DNA of 64,000 nucleotides from Hyphomicrobiales bacterium. Lineage in GTDB: Bacteria; Pseudomonadota; Alphaproteobacteria; Rhizobiales; OSC116. The stretch covers positions 1 through 64,000 of the forward strand of contig NVUH01000001.1 in assembly GCA_002401855.1 (NCBI GenBank), given 5' to 3'. Both the position numbers and the translations under genes were made by a program. Positions 1-8,947 of this stretch are shown here, one piece after another; position 1 is the stretch's first letter, and every line of letters starts with the position of its first letter. The notes below the pieces were generated by a model, which saw nothing but the letters and a program-made list of their open reading frames with translations, was not told where the DNA came from and made no database searches.

Positions 1-72
1 CTGAATTCTCGTCCAAGAAAAACTCTGGACTTCAAAACACCAGCATATAAACTACAGGAGGTGTTGCGGTGA
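1..72 (+). mobile_element. C-terminal end of an IS30-family transposase (partial, runs off the left edge)
   Basis: An open frame enters from the left edge and ends at a TGA at 70-72. Its 23 residues contain the stretch RPRKTLDFKTPA, which resembles the conserved C-terminus of IS30-family DDE transposases (RPRK.L.F.TP). The bases just after the stop, around 73-90, read like the terminal region of such an element, so the right inverted repeat probably lies at about 60-90. The left end is outside the window and I could not confirm the repeat. The insertion borders the polysaccharide locus, which is a common place for such elements. Confidence 0.65.
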
Positions 73-368
73 CCCGTTGAATCCATCCCCATTAAAAATA
101 GGAGCATTACCGAGGCACTTAAAACTCGGCACGAGTTAATAATGACTGTCAAAAAAGTGTGTTTAGATTGGAATATCTTTAAGGGCATTCTAACCAATGT
201 TGAGCTTGCCCGCAAAAATCTAGATCTTCAAACCATTGACAATTATTAAACAATGCACCTGTGGGCTATAATCATAACGGGAAATACGTTGATTTAATGT
301 GTAAATTCAAAGTTGAACCACCCATCAAAATAAACTAATTGGTTTCAGACTTGCAATTGCGACTTGTG
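73..368. other. Intergenic stretch without a recognisable gene
   Basis: Between the transposase tail and the end of the aminotransferase gene I see no convincing gene. A 35-codon frame on the plus strand (142-249) has no clear ribosome binding site and no recognisable similarity; it may be chance or a remnant left by the insertion. Confidence 0.5.
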
Positions 369-1544
369 CTATAGGGTGGCTTGCTGCATGACAGTGGCGA
401 TCGCTTCGGCCGTTCTTTTCATCTCAGAACTAGTGAGTGTTGGGTGTACCAAGAACATGAGGCTTGTTTCGCCAAGTTTAATCGCAGCAGGCAATCCTTT
501 TTGGGGCCTAAAGTCTGTACCATCAAACGCTTTTTCTAAATAAACTTCAGAACACGTACCTTGCATGCAAGGCACGCCAAGTTCATTAATTGCTTCGATA
601 ATTTTATCGCGCGTCCAACCCTTAGCTAATTTTTTCACTTCCACAAAAACAAAATGTTTATATTGTGCATGCTCAATATTCTCTGGCACACTTACAACCC
701 TTAGTGAAGAAAAATTACTGCATGCATTATCAATAATTGCGGCATTATTTTGGCGTGCCTTTGTCCATTCAGGCATGCGTTTAAGTTGAATCCGCCCAAT
801 GGCTGATTGCATTTCGGTTAAACGCCAATTGGTACCAAAACTCTCGTGTAACCACCTAAAGCCTGGTTTGTGATTTGTGTTATAGACGGCATCATAAGAT
901 TTACCATGATCCTTATATGACCACATTTTTTTCCATAATGTTTCATCATTGGTGGTGACCATACCACCTTCACCGCCAGTGGTCATGATTTTATCTTGGC
1001 AGAATGACCAAGCGCCAATGTGGCCAAAACTTCCAACTGACTTGCCGTTGATTTTAGTGCCATGCGCTTGTGCACAATCTTCAATGACATATATGTCATG
1101 TTTGTTTGCATATTCCATAATGGCAGGCATATCGCAAGGATACCCAGCCAAATGGACGCAAATGATAGCTTTTGTTTTATCGGTTCTAACCGCTTCTATT
1201 GTACCGACAGTGATATTTTGGCTGTTTTCATCAACATCTGCAAAAACAGGCGCCGCACCTGATGTGATTATAGAACTAGCCGACGCTAAAAAAGTGCGTG
1301 ATGTAACGATCACTTCATCACCCGCACCAATTTCTAAAGCCACTAAAGCAAGATCCAGCGCGAGGGTGCCGTTTGCAAGCGCCACGGCATATTTAGTGTC
1401 AGCGAAGGTGGCAAATTCTTTTTCAAATTCACGGCCTTCTTGGCCTGTCCAATAATTAACTTTGTTGGATAATAAAATTTCGGAAACCTTATCTGCTTCT
1501 TCTTGGGTGAATGATGGCCAAGAAGAGAAGGGTGCGTTGATCAT
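369..1544 (-). CDS. DegT/DnrJ/EryC1-family PLP-dependent sugar aminotransferase
   Basis: This 391-residue protein has the usual length and layout of DegT/DnrJ/EryC1 aminotransferases, which add an amino group from glutamate to a 4-keto (or 3-keto) nucleotide sugar. The PLP lysine is K185 in FCQDKIMTTGGEGG, with the pyridine-binding aspartate at D156 in EDCAQAHG. The start is at an ATG and the gene lies 7 bp after the formyltransferase gene in the same minus-strand run. That pairing suggests the amino sugar is then N-formylated. No 4,6-dehydratase making the keto-sugar substrate is visible in the window, so the exact substrate is unknown. The family is certain; the sugar is inferred. Confidence 0.88.
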   Translation of the reverse strand: MINAPFSSWPSFTQEEADKVSEILLSNKVNYWTGQEGREFEKEFATFADTKYAVALANGTLALDLALVALEIGAGDEVIVTSRTFLASASSIITSGAAPVFADVDENSQNITVGTIEAVRTDKTKAIICVHLAGYPCDMPAIMEYANKHDIYVIEDCAQAHGTKINGKSVGSFGHIGAWSFCQDKIMTTGGEGGMVTTNDETLWKKMWSYKDHGKSYDAVYNTNHKPGFRWLHESFGTNWRLTEMQSAIGRIQLKRMPEWTKARQNNAAIIDNACSNFSSLRVVSVPENIEHAQYKHFVFVEVKKLAKGWTRDKIIEAINELGVPCMQGTCSEVYLEKAFDGTDFRPQKGLPAAIKLGETSLMFLVHPTLTSSEMKRTAEAIATVMQQATL

Positions 1545-1551
1545 AATGATT

Positions 1552-2337
1552 TCATTTAACTTTTGAAGGGGTAGTGAATAAACTACTGTTGTTAGGATTC
1601 GATAATGATTGAAGAATAAACTGATTTACAAGAGTGAATTTATCTCCGCCTATTTTTATATATGCGCCTTCATAAGGAGGAAACCAAAACGCGCGAATTT
1701 TCCTGTTTATATCATCAGGCTCTTTAATTTCTTTTAGGGCTTCCATTTGTTGTCGGGAAATATATACCCCTCCTTTGTTGGGATAACTATCCAAAATAGT
1801 GTTTGACACAATGGCATTATTTGCAATTTTTTTAAATAAATCAAATAGAACTGGACGGCATTTTTCTTCCAAAGACTGTGCTGTTTCAGTTTCATAACAA
1901 ACGGGAAGCTTTGAAATTTCAATTATCTCGCCCGTATCTATTTCTTCATCAACATAATGAGCCGTAACACCCCATTCTTTTAAGCCTTCTAATATTGCAA
2001 TATTATACCCCGCAGTCCCCTTGTATTCTGGTAAGGGCGCAGGATGAAAATTGATAATTTTAAGCGGTGGAACTGATAGAAAATGATCTTTTAGTTTTCT
2101 CCAATAAAGCATCGAAAATCCAATGTCAAACGTCAATGCACCGTTCTCTAATGCCTTAGCAGCAGATTCAAAATCAAATAATTTAATGCCGTTTTTACGA
2201 GCAACTTCAGAAGTTGGAGATACTGATAAATGTGTATCAGTTAAAACTCCAACAATTTCAACATCAGTTCTCTCAATTAACCAGGCTAAGCATTTGGCGG
2301 CAACTGGTTTCCGCCCCATAAAGAGTACTTTAATCAT
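1552..2337 (-). CDS. Methionyl-tRNA-formyltransferase-like sugar N-formyltransferase
   Basis: The 261-residue product has the formyltransferase fold with the catalytic triad N96, H98 ([12 protein letters not shown]) and D134 (DEEIDTGEI), which use N10-formyltetrahydrofolate as donor. It lacks the full C-terminal domain expected of Fmt and sits between a DegT aminotransferase and a phosphoglycosyltransferase. A nucleotide-sugar formyltransferase (VioF, WbkC or ArnA N-domain type) is therefore more likely than tRNA formylation. It overlaps the upstream phosphoglycosyltransferase gene by 8 bp, which points to translational coupling. The amino-sugar substrate is inferred from context only. Confidence 0.8.
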   Translation of the reverse strand: MIKVLFMGRKPVAAKCLAWLIERTDVEIVGVLTDTHLSVSPTSEVARKNGIKLFDFESAAKALENGALTFDIGFSMLYWRKLKDHFLSVPPLKIINFHPAPLPEYKGTAGYNIAILEGLKEWGVTAHYVDEEIDTGEIIEISKLPVCYETETAQSLEEKCRPVLFDLFKKIANNAIVSNTILDSYPNKGGVYISRQQMEALKEIKEPDDINRKIRAFWFPPYEGAYIKIGGDKFTLVNQFILQSLSNPNNSSLFTTPSKVK

Positions 2338-2926
2338 TTTGGTTTCCTTTGAAATATTGAGTTGTCACTTCATCTGAGGCACTAATATCGGCGCGTAGAA
2401 TCACTTTTTTAATGGTTAAAAAAAGAATTTTGAAGTCCAATAGAAAGGACTGATTATCGACATACCAAACATCATACTTAAACTTTTGTTCCCAACTAAT
2501 TGCATTGCGACCATTGACTTGAGCCCAACCTGTAATGCCAGGTTTTACATCGTGCCTTCGTGCCTGAGTGTCATTGTATAATGGGAGATATTCAACCAAA
2601 AGTGGTCGCGGGCCTACGAGGCTGACATCACCCATTAATACATTCCAAAGTGCTGGTAGTTCATCCAAACTCGTTGAACGTAGCTTTTTACCAAAGCTCG
2701 TAAGGCGTTGATTATCAGACAAAGGCTGGCCATTTTCATCAATTGCATCCGTCATGGAGCGGAATTTATACATCTTAAATATTTTGCCATTTAACCCTGG
2801 CCTGTTTTGAGAGAAAAGGATGGGGCTGCCTAGTTTTTTGCGCACCGCGATTGCAACGATGATTAATATTGGAGAAAAAACCAGCAAAGTTAAAATAGAT
2901 AATATTATGTCAAACAGTCTTTTCAT
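2330..2926 (-). CDS. Monotopic phosphoglycosyltransferase (PglC-like), likely initiates the polysaccharide repeat unit
   Basis: At 198 residues this is the minimal PglC-type form of the bacterial sugar transferase family, without the extra membrane region of WcaJ or WbaP. A hydrophobic re-entrant helix covers residues 5-28. The catalytic Asp-Glu pair is D88-E89 (SLDELP), and GPRPLL and [12 protein letters not shown] are family hallmarks. It would transfer a sugar-1-phosphate to undecaprenyl phosphate on the inner face of the membrane, the first committed step of repeat-unit assembly. It is 2 bp from the upstream GT4 gene and overlaps the downstream formyltransferase gene, so it is part of one operon. 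The sugar is unknown; a diamino- or formamido-dideoxy sugar fits the neighbours. Confidence 0.88.
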   Translation of the reverse strand: MKRLFDIILSILTLLVFSPILIIVAIAVRKKLGSPILFSQNRPGLNGKIFKMYKFRSMTDAIDENGQPLSDNQRLTSFGKKLRSTSLDELPALWNVLMGDVSLVGPRPLLVEYLPLYNDTQARRHDVKPGITGWAQVNGRNAISWEQKFKYDVWYVDNQSFLLDFKILFLTIKKVILRADISASDEVTTQYFKGNQND

Positions 2927-2928
2927 TT

Positions 2929-4041
2929 TTATAGTTCCAATATTTTTAAAATTACTGAATTGACTTTATGTACATCATATTTATTTTCGGCATATATTCG
3001 GCTTTGTTTACCCATTATATTGATTTGCTCCTTATTTTTTATGAACCAAATCATTTTCTCAGCTAATATTTTGCTGTCTTTGACTGGAACTAAAAAACCA
3101 TTTTTACCGTCAACGACAGTATCACGGCAACCTGGAGCATGAGTTGTGATAATGGGGCGGCCGATGGCCATAGATTCAATAACTGTTTTTGGCAAACCTT
3201 CATGGTATGATGGCAATATATAGACGTGGCAGTTTTGGATATATGGCACAACATTATCGATGGAGCCAAGATATTTTATTATTCCCAATTTATCGTATTT
3301 ACGTAACTCATTTATTGAATAGCCATTTGGTGAAGGGTCTTCTGGGCCAATTAATTCAAAGTCAGCATCTGGGAATTGTTGCTTTACGATTTTAGCGGCT
3401 TCAATATATTCTGCGATCCCTTTGTCTTTTAACAAGCGAGCAATAAGTAGGAATTTTATGTTGCGACCATCAGCTTCAACATATGAAAAACGCTGTAAAT
3501 CCACTCCAGAGCCATTAACCAAGTGTATGTTTTCAGTTACTATTAAATTATTTTTTACAAAAACATCTCTGTTGTCACTATTTTGAAAAATAATTGATTT
3601 TGAGTTTTTAAGTGCTTTTTTATAAAGTGACGAAACAAGTTTCACCAGAATATTCTTAACAAAACCTTCCTTTTGGAAAGCAAACCCCAAGCCTGTAACA
3701 AGCGCATGAAAATTAACATTGTTAAGATTGTTAGCCGCTAGCCCGCCCCAAATTATAGGCTTAATGGTGTAGGCAAAAACTATATCGGGTTTTTCCTGCT
3801 TCATTATTCCCTTCAAAGCGAGATAGGTTTTAAAATCTTGAATCGGATTTAGCCCGTTTCTTTTGACTGGGTAGTCAATATATTTAACTCCCAAGTTCTC
3901 AATGTCTTTTGTTTCTTGTGCTGTGGCACCGCTCGCCATAGCAATAACTTCATTGCCCATACTTGCAAGTGTTTTTAATAATTCGCCACGAAAATTTACC
4001 AGAGACTTGGGGTAAGCTGCAATAATGAGTATTTTTTTCAT
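2929..4041 (-). CDS. Glycosyltransferase family 4 (GT-B fold)
   Basis: The 370-residue protein has the two-Rossmann GT-B plan. The acceptor half contains the early IIAAYP segment. The donor half carries [16 protein letters not shown] and then [16 protein letters not shown], where the E-x7-E motif binds the nucleotide sugar. It resembles PglA/WbnK-type enzymes that add the second sugar to the lipid-linked first sugar, which matches its position directly before the PglC-like gene. The start is at the first ATG, with an AT-rich 246-bp gap before the next gene upstream. Acceptor and donor sugars cannot be read from the sequence. Confidence 0.87.
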   Translation of the reverse strand: MKKILIIAAYPKSLVNFRGELLKTLASMGNEVIAMASGATAQETKDIENLGVKYIDYPVKRNGLNPIQDFKTYLALKGIMKQEKPDIVFAYTIKPIIWGGLAANNLNNVNFHALVTGLGFAFQKEGFVKNILVKLVSSLYKKALKNSKSIIFQNSDNRDVFVKNNLIVTENIHLVNGSGVDLQRFSYVEADGRNIKFLLIARLLKDKGIAEYIEAAKIVKQQFPDADFELIGPEDPSPNGYSINELRKYDKLGIIKYLGSIDNVVPYIQNCHVYILPSYHEGLPKTVIESMAIGRPIITTHAPGCRDTVVDGKNGFLVPVKDSKILAEKMIWFIKNKEQINIMGKQSRIYAENKYDVHKVNSVILKILEL

Positions 4042-4287
4042 TTTGACTCGGATTATTTATAGGTATCGGTTAATAGAAATTTAAACTACAAAAGTTCAGT
4101 GTCAAAAAACACTTAAAACAATCATAACTTGAACTATATTTCAAATTATAAAGTAAAATGAAATTATCCTTGGTTTATTCTATCATTATTTAATATTCGG
4201 TAAAATATGAATATTTAATCATAGTTACCCAACAGAAATAATATTTAACACCAGATTCGTAATTTATTTTATATTTTCAACTGTAAA

Positions 4288-6297
4288 TTAATTCACCTTT
4301 TTAATCATGAGTTGGAGAATAGCCTCCATCTTATGAACAGCATATATAGAACCATCTTTTGAAACATGTCTATTATCAGAATACATAAATTTGTCATTAA
4401 TAATTGACTTACAACGGTGTTCATCGCAAAAAATATCCTCAGGGTTAATAAAAGTAATATTTGTTTTATTGGAGAATGTTTCTAATTTCTTATTCACCTC
4501 AAACCCGAGTGCATTCTCGAGAGGAAAATCAAATTTTGAGATACAAAAAGAGGAGATTAAACTCGGTCGCAATATACAATCAGTGATTGATCCAATGCCG
4601 TTGGCTTTATGTCCAATTACGCCTGGAACTTGACCAATTAAAATGATCGGGTGATTCAACCCAATATCTTGCTGCAACTCTTCAATTTCCTTAAGCAAGA
4701 AGAGTTGATATGTACTGGCATTGTCAAATTTAATGGCAGCTTTACTTCTGAGCCCAACTTGATTTCTATATCCTGTCCATGAATAAGCGATAATAAGCGA
4801 TAAATCATTACCTTTAAGGGTGTTTTTCAATTTCTCATACTCACCACTACAAACAGCGTCTTCTGTGCCATTTCTATAAACTGTGGTATTCGGCGAAATG
4901 AAACACCCATGATCAAATAACCCCAAAGCATTTCTAGAGTTTTCTTTCAAAGCTTCTGACAGGCCGTGCATATAATGAGCCGCATGACTATCCCCGGCAA
5001 ATACAAAACTGGGAGACACTCCTGTTTGCCCAAGTTCAATAACCTCGTTTGTTTTAAAACCAACACCGCCATATTGATCAATGTGGTATGCACCCGCGTC
5101 AGCTACACGCTCGACTGAGGATGGGTTTATTCGCCATTTCCAACCATTACCTTGCCAAATAAGTAATGAAAATAATACAAGAACCACTCCAAAAGTTGGT
5201 AAAGCAAGTTTTTGAATAATTTTTGAAAATTTGTTTAAAGCCCCACCTTTATAGAACGGCAATTCAATATATTTACGCATAACGGCGCCGCTAATTAACG
5301 ACACCACAAGTACCAATAAAGATTCACTGAATGTTAAGCTGCGGAAAAGCACATATTCGGCAAAGACAATAATTGGCCAATGGATAAGGTAAACCGAATA
5401 ACTAATTTGACCAATGTAAACTGAAACAGGATTTCGCAGGACACCGCCTAAATATTTTGAGTGTCCAGTGGCAATTAGTAACGCTGCTCCGATGGTTGGC
5501 GCTAACGCATTATATGAAGGAAACAAGGTATATTGGTCGTAAAAAATTGCCGAGAAAAATACGAGTGATAACCCAACAAACATCAATAAAGCCGTCTTCT
5601 TATCTGCTGACTTAAACGGGGGCAACCAAGTTAAAAGTGCGCCTATTATAAATTCAAACATCCTAAAAGGGAAATGGTAAAAAATAGTGCTGGCACCATC
5701 CTCAAACAATTTAGAAATACTTTCGTTATCCAGAGTGAAAGCAATGCCATATTGGAAAAGAATGTTCAAATAAAGGCTAAGCGCCCCAATAACTAGAATG
5801 AAAATAGAAGGGACGCCAAAGTGCCTAATTTTATAAATGAGAAGTAGAATTAATGGCCAGAAAAAATAAAATTGCCACTCAACGCTGAGAGACCAGGTAT
5901 GAAGCAAAGGTTTCAACCGAGTGCTGATATCAAAATAGTCATTTTCTAGCCAAAAAAAGACATTTGAAACTGCAAATACTGTAGATATTGCAGATTGAGA
6001 AAAACTTTCTAGATGAAATGGAGTGAATAGAAATAAAGAGCCAATTAAACTAAGCAATATGACAAAAAACAGTGGGGGAAGAAGTCGTTTAGCACGTGTA
6101 ATGTAAAATTCAAAAATAGAAAATTTTCGTTTGACAATTTTTCTATTTATAATGTCGGTGATTAAATAACCAGAAATTACAAAAAATATGTCAACACCAA
6201 TAAAACCACCAGTAAAAGGAGCAATATTCAGGTGATACAAAATAACAAGCAATATTGAAATTGCCCTTAGGCCGTCAATATGAGGTAAATATTTCAT
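4288..6297 (-). CDS. OafA/YrhL-type acyltransferase (Acyl_transf_3) with C-terminal SGNH domain
   Basis: The first about 380 residues form the ten-helix Acyl_transf_3 membrane domain, beginning YLPHIDGLRAISILLVILYH, with the catalytic-type histidine and the R/E-rich loops of OafA. After a last membrane helix comes an SGNH domain of about 280 residues, with the nucleophile in FAGDSHAAH and the late Asp-His pair in DNRHVSKDG. Such fusions O-acetylate cell-surface sugars, moving the acetyl group across the membrane and onto the glycan. The frame also has a TTG at 6330, but the family's N-terminus begins right after the ATG at 6297, which I chose. It is probably a decorating enzyme for this polysaccharide. 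Confidence 0.88.
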   Translation of the reverse strand: MKYLPHIDGLRAISILLVILYHLNIAPFTGGFIGVDIFFVISGYLITDIINRKIVKRKFSIFEFYITRAKRLLPPLFFVILLSLIGSLFLFTPFHLESFSQSAISTVFAVSNVFFWLENDYFDISTRLKPLLHTWSLSVEWQFYFFWPLILLLIYKIRHFGVPSIFILVIGALSLYLNILFQYGIAFTLDNESISKLFEDGASTIFYHFPFRMFEFIIGALLTWLPPFKSADKKTALLMFVGLSLVFFSAIFYDQYTLFPSYNALAPTIGAALLIATGHSKYLGGVLRNPVSVYIGQISYSVYLIHWPIIVFAEYVLFRSLTFSESLLVLVVSLISGAVMRKYIELPFYKGGALNKFSKIIQKLALPTFGVVLVLFSLLIWQGNGWKWRINPSSVERVADAGAYHIDQYGGVGFKTNEVIELGQTGVSPSFVFAGDSHAAHYMHGLSEALKENSRNALGLFDHGCFISPNTTVYRNGTEDAVCSGEYEKLKNTLKGNDLSLIIAYSWTGYRNQVGLRSKAAIKFDNASTYQLFLLKEIEELQQDIGLNHPIILIGQVPGVIGHKANGIGSITDCILRPSLISSFCISKFDFPLENALGFEVNKKLETFSNKTNITFINPEDIFCDEHRCKSIINDKFMYSDNRHVSKDGSIYAVHKMEAILQLMIKKVN

Positions 6298-6423
6298 AAA
6301 TATCCAGTTTAGTGTTTCATCAATATTCAAAATATTGGCTGAGTTGATTGAAAAATTCAGACAAGACTAGATTTTAATCTCAAGATTATCAAAAGTCTAA
6401 TGGCTTTTACATCATTTTTCTAC

Positions 6424-8394
6424 TTATTGAACCTTAGCAACATAATCACCTGTTTTAAAGGAATGCTTCAGCCAAGCCTGAAACATCAATATTGTCCATA
6501 ATTTAGCGTGCCAACGTCGTTCTCCCGATTGATGTTCGCGCCAAAGTTGTGCGATTACCTCTGGATCGAAAAAACCTTGTTCTTCTAGTGATTTGGGATC
6601 CAATAGCTCTTCTGCCCAATCTCGAAGTGCCCCCCTTAGCCAATGTTCAATCGGCACGCCAAAACCCATTTTAGGCCGATCCATTATATTTTTGGGTAAG
6701 TACCGATAAAGAACTTGGCGTAGCAACCATTTGGGTTGGTTATTTCTAATTTTGTACTCAATTGGCAATTGCGAAGAAAACTCCACCACTCTGTGATCTA
6801 ATAACGGCACACGTGTCTCTAAACTTACGGCCATGCTTGCTCGGTCAACTTTAGTCAAAATATCATCTGGCAAGTAGTATTTAGCATCCCAATACATCAT
6901 TTTTTCTTGAAAACTAAGCCTGTTCAACGATTGTGGTAGCTTGAAATTATTTTGATTTTTAAGAAATACATCTTCTGTCAAAATATTTTCAGGGCTTCTA
7001 AAACATGACATAAATGACTGATAAAAATCTTGTTCAGTATCAAACCCTATCACTTCAGATAATTTTGACAGCCTGTCACCAAATGATTGATATCTCATAG
7101 ACTTTGGTAAAAAAGACATTAATTTATCAACCATTTTCGGTGAGGTATGTGCAAGAGTTGCCGAGACAATTGATCGCAAAGGTTTGGGTATCTTTTGAGT
7201 TTTATTCCAAATATCTTTACCTTGAGTATAGCGTTTATAACCGCAGAATAGTTCATCTCCGCCGTCACCAGACAGGCTAACTGTTACATGTTGTTGTGCT
7301 AATTTACTCACCAAATAAGTCGGAATTTGTGAAGAATCAGCGAAAGGCTCATCCCATATTTCGGGAATTAAAGGAATGACATTTAAGGCATCAGTTGGAC
7401 TTACATAAAGCTCAGTATGGTTGGTTTTTAAATAATTTGCTACATTTTTAGCATGCTCTGCTTCATTGAAAGATTTTTCATTAAACCCAATTGTAAATGT
7501 GTTTATTGGTTGGGTGGATTGGGCTTGCATTAGCCCTACAACCAATGAAGAATCATAACCTCCAGACAAAAAAGCACCAAGCGGCACATCCGCAGCCATT
7601 TGTTTTTTAACACTATCTAACAATAACTCATCCAATTGATTGGTAAGCTGTTCGGCATTTTTTTTAAGTTGATTGTCTTGACCATTTTTATTTGTATCTT
7701 CTAAGTTCCAATAATAATTTGGTTCTGAGATATTCATGCCACCATCTGAAACTGTTATATAGCTTGCGGCTTCTAATTTTTTAATATTTTTATAAATACT
7801 ATAGGGTGTTGGTATATAGCTATAACGCATATAACGAAGTAAAGCTTCGGGGTTAACTTCCCCATGCCATTTAGGATGGCAAGTTAAAGCTTTTAATTCA
7901 GACCCAAATAGAAACACACCATTAATAAACCCGTAATACAGTGGTTTTTCTCCCATTCTATCGCGGGCAATAAAAAGTTTTTCATCCTGACAATCCCATA
8001 ATACAATGGCAAACATTCCGATTATTTTTGTGAGAGTGTTTTCAAAACCCCATGCAGAAATTGCAGCGAGCAGCGTTTCAGTATCAGAATGCCCACGCCA
8101 GTTGGTTTTTATGCCGGCTGCCTCTAATTCTTTTCTTAAATCAAGATGATTATAAATTTCACCATTGAAAACCATGACAAAACGATTGTTATCACTCGCC
8201 ATCGGCTGCGCCCCAGCAGGAGATAAATCAACTACGGAAAGGCGGCGATGAGCCAGCGCGATGCCGACCCGATCATCTATCCACTCATCTGCAGAATCGG
8301 GCCCGCGATGAAGAATTGACATTGCCATTTTTTTGACATTTTTTTTCAATTCAAATCGATCTTGTGAGTCCCAAAACCCAGTAATTCCGCACAT
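6424..8394 (-). CDS. asnB: Asparagine synthase (glutamine-hydrolysing) family, AsnB type
   Basis: The 656-residue protein has an N-terminal Ntn glutaminase domain with catalytic Cys2 (MCGITGF) and a synthetase domain with the PP-loop SGGYDSS and the motif SLSGDGGDELF. In the usual PP-loop SGGVDSS the fourth residue is Val; here it is Tyr. AsnB paralogues are frequent in capsule and O-antigen loci, where they are believed to amidate uronic acids or their amino-acid substituents. UDP-glucuronate synthesis and epimerase genes lie in this same locus, which favours that role. Housekeeping asparagine synthesis is the alternative. It follows a truncated glycosyltransferase by 10 bp. Confidence 0.88.
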   Translation of the reverse strand: MCGITGFWDSQDRFELKKNVKKMAMSILHRGPDSADEWIDDRVGIALAHRRLSVVDLSPAGAQPMASDNNRFVMVFNGEIYNHLDLRKELEAAGIKTNWRGHSDTETLLAAISAWGFENTLTKIIGMFAIVLWDCQDEKLFIARDRMGEKPLYYGFINGVFLFGSELKALTCHPKWHGEVNPEALLRYMRYSYIPTPYSIYKNIKKLEAASYITVSDGGMNISEPNYYWNLEDTNKNGQDNQLKKNAEQLTNQLDELLLDSVKKQMAADVPLGAFLSGGYDSSLVVGLMQAQSTQPINTFTIGFNEKSFNEAEHAKNVANYLKTNHTELYVSPTDALNVIPLIPEIWDEPFADSSQIPTYLVSKLAQQHVTVSLSGDGGDELFCGYKRYTQGKDIWNKTQKIPKPLRSIVSATLAHTSPKMVDKLMSFLPKSMRYQSFGDRLSKLSEVIGFDTEQDFYQSFMSCFRSPENILTEDVFLKNQNNFKLPQSLNRLSFQEKMMYWDAKYYLPDDILTKVDRASMAVSLETRVPLLDHRVVEFSSQLPIEYKIRNNQPKWLLRQVLYRYLPKNIMDRPKMGFGVPIEHWLRGALRDWAEELLDPKSLEEQGFFDPEVIAQLWREHQSGERRWHAKLWTILMFQAWLKHSFKTGDYVAKVQ

Positions 8395-8404
8395 AGTTTT
8401 GATC

Positions 8405-8800
8405 CTAAATTAGAGATTTATACAATTGAAAATATGTATTATAAATAACAGTATTCACTTGTTTTGAAAACCATTTACTATTTTTGATTACCCATTGTGT
8501 GTTCAGACCCTTAGAGGAAAGATCAAGAAGAGAATGCCTGACATTCCACACTAATACCGCATTATTTCTCGTTAATATCTTACCAAGAGATGCCATTAAA
8601 TTGTCGTGATACATCCAGCCCTGAATAATATCGGGGTTGATTTGTTTTATTTTTTTGAGCAATTCATTAAATGCAGCCATGTCTGAAAGACAAATTACGT
8701 GATTTCCAGTTTTTTTTGATAAGTCACTTGACAATAGGTTGGATAAAAATCGCTCAACGCCACCGACGGTCAGGCTAGTGATAATATGTATTATTTTCAT
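8405..8800 (-). pseudogene. Truncated GT4 glycosyltransferase remnant (N-terminal part only)
   Basis: The 131-residue frame opens with a perfect GT4 N-terminus, IIHIITSLTVGGVERFLSNL, and continues with INPDIIQGWMYH and WNVRHSL, all known from the acceptor half of this family. Full-length members have about 360-380 residues. Here the entire nucleotide-sugar-binding half is missing. A segment of roughly 40-50 residues between NHVICLSDM and the IQGWMYH stretch also appears deleted. Without the donor-binding half it cannot be an active transferase. It ends 10 bp before asnB, so the downstream gene may have replaced its 3' half during locus rearrangement. Confidence 0.75.
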
Positions 8801-8947
8801 AGGTCAGGCCGTTTTATGTGTTCAAAACAATAGATAAGCGTTAGTTTGTTGTTTTTGATGGAACAATACTATAAAATTCAAAACAATAAATACAATTCAT
8901 AATAAATTTATAATATAATTGAAATATAGTTAAAATGAGGCCAGTAA

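Noticed and set aside
142-249. A 35-codon frame after the transposase tail
   Set aside because: No ribosome binding site and no recognisable similarity; kept only as a note in the intergenic entry.
1552-2337. Methionyl-tRNA formyltransferase (fmt)
   Set aside because: Fold matches, but no def gene is next to it, the length is short, and it is embedded between sugar-modifying genes.
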